A stretch of 5,957 bases of DNA from JAADDV01 sp964582875 (lineage in GTDB: Bacteria; Aquificota; Aquificia; Aquificales; Hydrogenothermaceae). This document shows, piece after piece, positions 1-4,050 of this stretch (positions within the stretch are counted from its first letter, which is position 1; the number at the start of each line of letters is the position of its first letter). The notes beneath the pieces were generated by a model. That model ran no database searches, had not been told where the DNA came from, and worked only from the letters and a program-made list of their open reading frames with translations. The DNA lies in assembly GCA_964582875.1 (NCBI GenBank), contig CAZOTZ010000085.1, positions 1 to 5,957 on the forward strand. The letters are read 5' to 3'. A program made the translations under genes and the position numbers.

Positions 1-26
1 AGCGGCTCCCCCTAAAACGGATAAAC

Positions 27-55
27 ATTATAATCATCTTTACATTTTCTGTCAA
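27..55 (-). promoter_or_regulatory. Consensus sigma-70-type promoter reading out of the left edge
   Basis: Read on the minus strand, a perfect -35 TTGACA (55-50) is followed by a 17-nt spacer and a perfect -10 TATAAT (32-27). Transcription would start near position 20 and leave the window through GC-rich sequence containing GGGGGAGCCGCT. No start codon is visible in the roughly 20 transcribed bases, so the driven gene lies outside. Both hexamers match consensus with ideal spacing, which suggests a strongly expressed product. Confidence 0.75.
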
Positions 56-94
56 CATTTATTTTTGATTTGATACAACAAACTCAAACAAGTC

Positions 95-123
95 TTGACA
101 TTTTCAAAAAATTTCCTTAAACT
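95..123 (+). promoter_or_regulatory. Promoter of tRNA-Phe
   Basis: A perfect -35 TTGACA (95-100), a 17-nt spacer and a -10 TAAACT (118-123, four of six consensus bases) place the start site near position 130. That is about 8 nt before the mature tRNA 5' end at 138, a normal short leader for RNase P removal. The A/T-rich stretch between this and the opposing promoter at 27-55 could serve as an UP-like region for both, which is inference. Confidence 0.75.
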
Positions 124-137
124 ATTTAATCCGTAGT

Positions 138-213
138 GGCCAGGTAGCTCAGTTGGTAGAGCACGCGGCTGAAAACCGCGGTGTCGGCGGTTCGATTCCG
201 CCCTTGGCCACCA
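138..213 (+). tRNA. tRNA-Phe (anticodon GAA)
   Basis: This is a complete 76-nt cloverleaf. The acceptor stem GGCCAGG (138-144) pairs with CTTGGCC (203-209), with one G-T wobble. The D arm starts at GCTC (147-150). The anticodon stem CGCGG/CCGCG (164-168/176-180) encloses loop CTGAAAA, with anticodon GAA at 171-173, so it decodes Phe. The T stem GGCGG/CCGCC (186-190/198-202) encloses TTCGATT. Discriminator A210 is followed by a genome-encoded CCA (211-213). It has its own promoter at 95-123. No terminator separates it from the convergent folK, whose stop codon begins at the very next base, so the primary transcript probably extends antisense into folK. The stems are much more GC-rich than the surroundings, as expected for a thermophile. 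Confidence 0.97.
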
Positions 214-696
214 TTATAATACTCCTATGATTGATTTCGTCCTTAATTCCTCAAAAAGTTCCTTTACTGTTTTCTTCAAAACTGGATGAACAAAATCAGC
301 ATCTATATCTAACATTGGTTTTAAAACAAAATCCCTTTCATGGAGTCTTGGATGCGGTATCTCCAGAAAATCCCTCTTTATTATCTGATTTCCATAAAAA
401 AGAATATCAATATCTATTTCCCTTGGTCCCCAGTGAAATCTATAAATTCTACCTATCTGTTTTTCTATTCCTTTAACAAAATAAAAAAGTTCTTCTGGGG
501 ATAAATCTGTATAACCGGAAACAACAGTATTATAAAAATCAGGTTGATTTTCATACCCTACAGCCTTTGATATATAAATATTCCCAACCTTTAAGTCCTT
601 TATTTTCTCTTTAAGAAGTCTTAATGCTTCATTTATATTTTTTTCTCTATCTCCAATATTTGAACCTAAAGCAAGGAAAACCTTTTCCAATTCCAA
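214..696 (-). CDS. folK: 2-amino-4-hydroxy-6-hydroxymethyldihydropteridine pyrophosphokinase (HPPK)
   Basis: HPPK transfers pyrophosphate from ATP to 6-hydroxymethyl-7,8-dihydropterin in cytoplasmic folate synthesis. At 160 residues it is the normal length for a stand-alone enzyme. The N-terminus has the family segment LALGSNIGDR (8-17). The diagnostic signature HWGPREIDIDIL lies at 88-99; R92 and the Mg-binding pair D95 and D97 fall at the same numbers as in E. coli HPPK. The IPHPRLHERDFVLKP segment (113-127) is also typical. The start is TTG (694-696): it has a well-placed AGGTGG 7 nt upstream, whereas a second TTG six bases downstream would be too far from it, and no in-frame ATG fits. The gene ends with TAA directly against the CCA of tRNA-Phe. 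It is divergent from the L,D-transpeptidase gene with 17 bp between the chosen starts. No other folate gene is in view. Its promoter was not resolved. Confidence 0.96.
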   Translation of the reverse strand: MELEKVFLALGSNIGDREKNINEALRLLKEKIKDLKVGNIYISKAVGYENQPDFYNTVVSGYTDLSPEELFYFVKGIEKQIGRIYRFHWGPREIDIDILFYGNQIIKRDFLEIPHPRLHERDFVLKPMLDIDADFVHPVLKKTVKELFEELRTKSIIGVL

Positions 697-703
697 GAAG
701 AAA

Positions 704-709
704 CCACCT
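704..709 (-). promoter_or_regulatory. Shine-Dalgarno site fixing the folK TTG start
   Basis: Read on the minus strand this is AGGTGG, 7 nt before TTG at 696-694. It is the reason for choosing a TTG start. It lies in the 17-bp space between folK and the preferred start of the divergent transpeptidase gene, so the two initiation regions nearly touch. Confidence 0.7.
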
Positions 710-713
710 TTTT

Positions 714-2057
714 ATGTTTTACTTTGAAAACAATTTTGCTAAAATTGTTTCTATGTTTTACATTTTATCACTGCTTTTATTCTTAAGTATTCCAGCTTTT
801 TCATATGATATCAACGATTTAATAAAAGAAGCAGAAAGGCAGATAGAACAAGAAAAAAGCCAAGTTCTTTTTAAAAAAGCTGTTAACGCTGTTATAGATG
901 GGGCTTATTCTATTGCACTTAAATCAGCCGAAGAATATCTAAAACATAATGAAGGGCTAACAAAAGAAAAAGAGATAGCCTATGAAATACTTGGTATTTC
1001 ATACTACAACTTAGCAATAGACAAAAAAATAGAAAATGCAAAGCCTTATATAAATAAAATGAACAACCTTTTGAGGAAGGTTTACTATACACCTATTTCA
1101 AGGGATGCGAAACTAAGACTGTTTATACTTGCAAATAATCTTTTTTTAAGAAAAAAACAGATAAAAAAACTTGAAATACTGAATAATAATTACAAATATC
1201 TGCTTAGAAAGAAAACCTTTTATATAGAAGATGAAAAATTTTCATCCTTTGACCCTAATGTTAATATTTTTAAGATAGAAGAAGGTAGTTTATTTGGAAG
1301 AAATGAAGTGTACATATCTGATAAAGACCAGACCCTTGTAGAAATAGCTAAAAAGTTAGACATGGGATATGATGAAATGAGATTAGCTAATAAGTATATA
1401 AATCCAAATGATATAAGAAAAGGGGAAGCTGTCTTTGTTCCACGGAGGAGGTTAATTCCAGAAAAAGATTTTAAATTCTGGGAAATTTATATAAATCTTT
1501 CAGAAAAAAGACTTTACTATCCAGTTAAAATAAATGGTGAAGGATATGTTATTTCAATCCCTGTAGGAATAGGGACAGATGAAAATAAATCTCCTATAGG
1601 GGATTTTAAAATAACAGAAAAGAAAAAAAATCCAGAATGGGTTGTTCCTGAAAGCATAAGAGAAGAAAGACCTGACCTGCCTAAAGTTGTACCTCCAGGA
1701 CCAGATAATCCATTAGGAACAAGGGCTATGCGACTTGGTAATACTTCATATCTAATGCATGGAACAAGTAAAAAATTTGGAATAGGGATGAAAGTAAGCC
1801 ACGGATGTATAAGAATGTACAACAAAGATGTGGAAAGAATTTTTGAAGTAGTAAATAAAGGTACAAAAGTACACATCACTGAAAAGGATTTTAAACTTTA
1901 CAATGATAAAAAAGTGTTTATAGAAGTATATTCTTTATCAGAAAAAGACAAAATAGAAATTTTAAAAAATTTATCTGAAAAAGGTATTTTTATAAATAAA
2001 GATTTGCTTAAATATGTTGGAGAGGAAAGAAAGGGGTTCGCAACCCCTTTAAACTGA
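714..2057 (+). CDS. L,D-transpeptidase, LysM plus YkuD domains (LdtA/B/C-like)
   Basis: This is a periplasmic cysteine transpeptidase of 447 residues. Numbering is from ATG 714: signal peptide about 1-30 ending AFS, Lys-rich helical region 35-165, LysM-like domain about 198-245 (QTLVEIAKKLDMGYDEM, then LANKYINPNDI), and YkuD domain about 255-390. The catalytic motif is SHGCIRM (362-368) with nucleophile Cys365 and upstream HGT (349-351). PPGPDNPLG (327-335) and FGIGMKVSHGC also match my recollection of E. coli LdtB (YbiS), even to the LN C-terminus. That family links Braun lipoprotein to diaminopimelate in peptidoglycan; some relatives make 3-3 crosslinks. The start is uncertain: an ATG at 624 would overlap folK by 73 bp, ATG 753 leaves a signal peptide without basic residues, and no candidate has a good Shine-Dalgarno site. 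The gene converges on the lipoprotein gene with abutting stop codons. Family assignment is firm; substrate is inferred. Confidence 0.94.
   Translation: MFYFENNFAKIVSMFYILSLLLFLSIPAFSYDINDLIKEAERQIEQEKSQVLFKKAVNAVIDGAYSIALKSAEEYLKHNEGLTKEKEIAYEILGISYYNLAIDKKIENAKPYINKMNNLLRKVYYTPISRDAKLRLFILANNLFLRKKQIKKLEILNNNYKYLLRKKTFYIEDEKFSSFDPNVNIFKIEEGSLFGRNEVYISDKDQTLVEIAKKLDMGYDEMRLANKYINPNDIRKGEAVFVPRRRLIPEKDFKFWEIYINLSEKRLYYPVKINGEGYVISIPVGIGTDENKSPIGDFKITEKKKNPEWVVPESIREERPDLPKVVPPGPDNPLGTRAMRLGNTSYLMHGTSKKFGIGMKVSHGCIRMYNKDVERIFEVVNKGTKVHITEKDFKLYNDKKVFIEVYSLSEKDKIEILKNLSEKGIFINKDLLKYVGEERKGFATPLN
728..750. repeat. Perfect 10-bp inverted repeat in the folK/transpeptidase divergent region
   Basis: AAACAATTTT, a 3-nt GCT spacer and AAAATTGTTT form a perfect dyad. 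It ends 2 bp before the alternative transpeptidase ATG at 753 and lies inside the N-terminal codons if ATG 714 is used. Being almost all A/T, it would be a weak RNA hairpin in a thermophile. A protein operator is a reasonable alternative reading. No regulator can be named. Confidence 0.5.
2030..2050. terminator. Shared bidirectional hairpin at the convergent transpeptidase/lipoprotein junction
   Basis: AAAGGGGTT, loop CGC and AACCCCTTT form a perfect 9-bp stem. It lies within the last codons of the transpeptidase gene. For the minus-strand lipoprotein transcript the stem starts just after the stop codon and is followed by TTTCTTTCC, a fair intrinsic terminator. For the plus strand the following sequence is TTTAAACTGATTATTT, a weaker U-tract, so termination there may be partial. 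Confidence 0.7.
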
Positions 2058-2435
2058 TTATTTAGCGTAGTGATTTCCTAAAATTCTTTCTACGTTTACA
2101 CTCTGTCTTTTTAATGCTGCATTTAAGTCTTCAATAGCCTGTTCATTACTTGAAGCTTTTTTGTAAGCAGCTGAAGCTGTTCCTTCAGCCTGTTCTAATC
2201 TTGCTTTAATATCAGCATGCTCTCTTTCAATCTGCTCAAGCTTATTTGAAATATCTGTATTTTGAGCCTTTAATCCAGAAATTTCACTTTCAACAGCACC
2301 TAATCTTTTCTCAATATCAGAAATTTTAGATTTTAAAGGGCTGATTTGTTGGTCTACATAAGATTTTGTAGCGCACCCAGAGAGAACAACAGCTGATACA
2401 CCAAATACTGCAGCTGCTTTGAGAAATCTTTTCAT
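2058..2435 (-). CDS. Lpp-like (Braun-type) coiled-coil outer-membrane lipoprotein
   Basis: This is a 125-residue precursor. The signal peptide has basic residues K2, R3 and K6 and lipobox LSGC, with Cys21 as the acylation site; residue 22 is Ala, not the inner-membrane retention Asp, so outer-membrane sorting is expected. The mature chain is almost all coiled coil: hydrophobic or small core residues follow strict 3-4 spacing from I31 to L108 and on to V115 and I118, with Ala core at 83-94 and polar core residues N59, H73, N97 and Q111. The C-terminus is YAK, resembling the YRK end of E. coli Lpp, whose terminal Lys is joined to peptidoglycan by L,D-transpeptidases. The mature length (105) is nearly twice E. 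coli Lpp (58). The ATG has a near-ideal AAGGAGGT 9 nt upstream, suggesting high translation. The promoter probably lies within 2453-2545, but no single one stands out. Covalent attachment is inferred. Confidence 0.85.
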   Translation of the reverse strand: MKRFLKAAAVFGVSAVVLSGCATKSYVDQQISPLKSKISDIEKRLGAVESEISGLKAQNTDISNKLEQIEREHADIKARLEQAEGTASAAYKKASSNEQAIEDLNAALKRQSVNVERILGNHYAK

Positions 2436-2436
2436 G

Positions 2437-2461
2437 ACTTTTGTACCTCCTTAGTCTGTAA
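2437..2461. repeat. Lipoprotein translation-initiation region, first copy of an imperfect direct repeat
   Basis: On the plus strand this segment shares ACTTTTG, TACC, TCCT and (CT)GTAA, in the same order, with 2538-2558. The copies differ by two single-base insertions and one gap of about six bases. It covers the complement of the lipoprotein Shine-Dalgarno site and flanks. The second copy lies at the start of the divergent transcription unit. Confidence 0.5.
2445..2452 (-). promoter_or_regulatory. Near-ideal ribosome binding site of the lipoprotein gene
   Basis: Read on the minus strand this is AAGGAGGT, 9 nt before the ATG (2435-2433). It is the strongest Shine-Dalgarno match in the window, fitting an abundant structural lipoprotein. 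Its surroundings are partly duplicated about 100 bp upstream at 2538-2558. Confidence 0.8.
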
Positions 2462-2508
2462 TTTATTCAAATAATTATCGGCAAAAATATGACATTAATT
2501 AGAGTATT

Positions 2509-2537
2509 TTGAAAATATTCGTATATTATAATATAAT
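2509..2537 (+). promoter_or_regulatory. Promoter of the leader RNA and kdsC operon
   Basis: A -35 TTGAAA (2509-2514), a 17-nt spacer and a perfect -10 TATAAT (2532-2537) place the start near 2543-2545. A second TATAAT overlaps at 2527-2532 but has no suitably spaced -35. This is the only convincing plus-strand promoter ahead of kdsC. It shares the AT-rich intergenic region with the divergent lipoprotein gene. Confidence 0.7.
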
Positions 2538-2558
2538 ACTTTTGCTACCCTCCTGTAA
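2538..2558. repeat. Second copy of the lipoprotein initiation-region repeat
   Basis: The plus strand ACTTTTG-C-TACC-C-TCCT-GTAA aligns with 2437-2461. Read on the minus strand it looks like a ribosome-binding region (AGGAGGG followed by a CAAAAGT-type spacer), but it leads to ATT and stop-rich AT sequence rather than a gene. Read on the plus strand it forms the 5' end of the putative leader RNA and is partly complementary to the lipoprotein mRNA. Confidence 0.5.
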
Positions 2559-2612
2559 GTGTTTACCGGGCCTACCAATTTTAGGTGCCTTTTAAAAGGC
2601 ACCTCTTTTATT
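2544..2612 (+). ncRNA. Candidate small RNA or attenuator leader upstream of kdsC
   Basis: A promoter (2509-2537) and an intrinsic terminator (2583-2612) bracket about 70 nt that contain no open reading frame of note. Visible elements are a C-rich single-stranded candidate CTACCCTCCT at the 5' end, a small hairpin GTAA-GTGT-TTAC (2555-2566) and CCC/GGG (2548-2550/2568-2570) that could close around it. GGC and ACC (2569-2576, two-base bulge) could pair with GGTGCC (2584-2589), which would break the terminator stem. That is an attenuator-like choice of structures. No obvious promoter lies between the terminator and kdsC, which favours a leader controlling kdsC by read-through; a free-standing small RNA is the alternative. 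I do not recognise a known riboswitch class. Confidence 0.45.
2583..2612 (+). terminator. Intrinsic terminator in the kdsC leader
   Basis: AGGTGCCTTTT and AAAAGGCACCT form a perfect 11-bp palindrome (2583-2604). In RNA this is effectively a 7-bp GC-rich stem with a TTTTAAAA loop, followed by CTTTTATT (2605-2612). The U-tract is on the plus side only, so it acts on rightward transcription. It ends 30 bp before the kdsC start. Confidence 0.8.
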
Positions 2613-2642
2613 AATTAAATCATCTAATCAAGGTGTAGTCAA

Positions 2643-3173
2643 ATGCAAAAGCAAAAACTTATGGAAAAAGCCAGAAAAATAAAACTTTTTGCGATGGATG
2701 TAGATGGAGTTTTAACAGATGGAAAAATAATATACGACTCAGACGGAAGAGAAATTAAACATTTTAATGTTAAAGATGGTCTTGGAATAAAACTTTTAAG
2801 AAAAGCTGGTATTAAAACAGCTATCATTACAAGCAGAGACTCTTTTCCTGTTGAAAAAAGGGCAAGAGAATTAAAAATAGACTTTTTATACCAGAGTGTA
2901 AAAAACAAAATTGCCATTATAGATGAAATAAGAGAAAAACTTTTTCTCAGTTATGACGAAATAGCTTATATAGGAGATGATTTGGTAGATTTACCTGTTT
3001 TAAAAAGAGTTGGTTTTCCTGTTTCTGTTCCTTCATCTCCTGAGATAGTTAAAAGATACTGTGTATACATAACAAAGAAGAATGGAGGAGACGGAGCTGT
3101 TAGGGAAACAGTTGAGTATATATTAAAGTTAAGAAATGAATACACAGAAGCTATAAAGGAGTATTTAATATAA
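2643..3173 (+). CDS. kdsC: 3-deoxy-D-manno-octulosonate 8-phosphate phosphatase
   Basis: KdsC hydrolyses Kdo-8-phosphate to Kdo and phosphate in the cytoplasm, a step on the way to lipopolysaccharide inner core. At 176 residues it is the normal size for this capless HAD subfamily, which is typically tetrameric. HAD motif I is AMDVDGVLTDG (17-27), with D19 as nucleophile and D21 as general acid/base. Motif II is IITSR (61-65), the motif III Lys is probably K89, and motif IV is GDDLVDLPVL (111-120) with D112 and D113 as Mg ligands. The GGDGAVRE segment near the C-terminus (148-155) separates KdsC from generic HAD phosphatases. ATG 2643 has AAGGTG 7 nt upstream. It leads a tight operon, with the next start 1 nt after its stop, and sits behind the attenuator-like leader. 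No other Kdo gene is in view. Confidence 0.96.
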   Translation: MQKQKLMEKARKIKLFAMDVDGVLTDGKIIYDSDGREIKHFNVKDGLGIKLLRKAGIKTAIITSRDSFPVEKRARELKIDFLYQSVKNKIAIIDEIREKLFLSYDEIAYIGDDLVDLPVLKRVGFPVSVPSSPEIVKRYCVYITKKNGGDGAVRETVEYILKLRNEYTEAIKEYLI

Positions 3174-3174
3174 G

Positions 3175-3741
3175 ATGTTAGAAGACAAAGAAAAATGGAA
3201 TAAAAAGTACTCACAGGAAAACTTTCCATGGCAGGATGCCTCAAAAATAGTTAAAGAATTTTACTCTTTGGCTCCAAAAGGAAAAGCCCTTGATTTAGCA
3301 TGTGGATTAGGAAGAAATAGTATATTTCTTGCAGAAAAAGGTTTCTATGTTGATGCTGTAGACATATCAGATATAGCCTTAAAAAACCTGAAAAATAAGA
3401 AAAATATAAACCCAGTTGAAGCAGATTTAGATTTTTATAATATAGAACAGAATAAATACTCCTTAATAGTAAACATAAACTACTTGAACAGAAGATTAAT
3501 TCCCCAGATAAAAGAAGGTTTAATAAAAGGTGGTGTAGTTATCTTTGAGACATTTGTTTTATGTAATGAAAAAGGAGTTTTCCAGCCAAAGAATAAAGAT
3601 TTCTTATTGAGAAAAAATGAACTTATACATCTTTTTTTAGATATGCAGATTGTTTTTTACAGTGAAAAAACAGTAGAAAAACCAAATGGAGAGAAAGCTT
3701 GCGTTTCCTCTTTAGTTGCAAAAAAAGAATGCCTTTTTTAG
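3175..3741 (+). CDS. Class I SAM-dependent methyltransferase, TehB-like
   Basis: This 188-residue Rossmann-fold methyltransferase has N-terminal EKWNKKYSQENFPWQDASK, in the style of the TehB-like group. SAM motif I is ALDLACGLGRNS (38-49). The acidic residue after strand 2 is D63 in AVDIS, expected to bind the ribose hydroxyls. A motif IV-like YSLIVNINYL (95-104) and a later strand GGVVIFETF (119-127) complete the core. No extra substrate domain is present, so the acceptor is unknown; TehB-type names often attach to tellurite resistance without real evidence. The start lies 1 nt after the kdsC stop, with AAGGAG 13 nt upstream, so translational coupling to kdsC is likely. The downstream Shine-Dalgarno site overlaps its stop codon. 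A role in envelope or small-molecule methylation is conceivable from the neighbours but is only a guess. Confidence 0.88.
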   Translation: MLEDKEKWNKKYSQENFPWQDASKIVKEFYSLAPKGKALDLACGLGRNSIFLAEKGFYVDAVDISDIALKNLKNKKNINPVEADLDFYNIEQNKYSLIVNINYLNRRLIPQIKEGLIKGGVVIFETFVLCNEKGVFQPKNKDFLLRKNELIHLFLDMQIVFYSEKTVEKPNGEKACVSSLVAKKECLF

Positions 3742-3750
3742 AGGTTTAGA

Positions 3751-4050
3751 ATGGGTGATTATTTTGATAAAACAAAACTTGAACATTTAGAGGAAAAGGC
3801 TCAGAAAATATACCAGGAAACAATAGGAGAAATCAAGCACAAAATAGAGAACCTTTCTCCTGAACCTATAAAAGACATGCTTGAAACTGAAACAGGAACT
3901 TACTTTATTATTTCTGTAGTCATCATACTCCTTATTGTATTTCTTAGATTTGTAGGAGGAGTTCTGAGTTTTATATTTAAAGTCATTCTTCTTATTTCAA
4001 CTTTATCAGCTATATTCTTTTTTGTTTTATATATCCTTGGTAAAGGATAG
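3751..4050 (+). CDS. Small two-helix membrane protein of unknown function
   Basis: I do not recognise this 99-residue protein. Residues 1-48 are charged and probably helical (LEHLEEKAQKI, then IGEIKHKIENL), giving a soluble amphipathic segment. Two hydrophobic stretches follow, about 51-68 and 71-96, separated by a short Arg/Gly turn (RFVGG), so a helical hairpin in the inner membrane is expected. There is no signal-peptide cleavage site and there are no conserved catalytic residues. AGAGGT 5 nt before the ATG overlaps the stop codon of the methyltransferase gene, which supports a real, co-translated third gene of the kdsC operon. Its last 24 bp overlap the 3' end of the convergent comEC. Confidence rests on the ribosome-binding site, operon position and coherent membrane topology. 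Confidence 0.75.
   Translation: MGDYFDKTKLEHLEEKAQKIYQETIGEIKHKIENLSPEPIKDMLETETGTYFIISVVIILLIVFLRFVGGVLSFIFKVILLISTLSAIFFFVLYILGKG

Noticed and set aside
231..476. 81-codon plus-strand open frame
   Set aside because: It lies wholly antisense to folK, whose catalytic motifs are unambiguous; the frame has no recognisable features.
624..713. Upstream ATG extending the transpeptidase by 30 residues
   Set aside because: It would overlap folK head to head by 73 bp and put about 73 residues before the signal-peptide cleavage site. The added residues show no secretion features.
1517..1879. 120-codon minus-strand open frame
   Set aside because: It is antisense to the YkuD catalytic domain and is a shadow of that conserved coding sequence.
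2538..2558. A second lipoprotein-type gene start on the minus strand (AGGAGGG)
   Set aside because: The expected start position reads ATT and no open frame of useful length follows before the true lipoprotein ATG.
2639..3244. Two minus-strand open frames (2639-2917 and 2966-3244)
   Set aside because: Both are antisense to kdsC, across its conserved HAD motifs; the hydrophobic translation is what the complement of Lys/Glu-rich codons gives.
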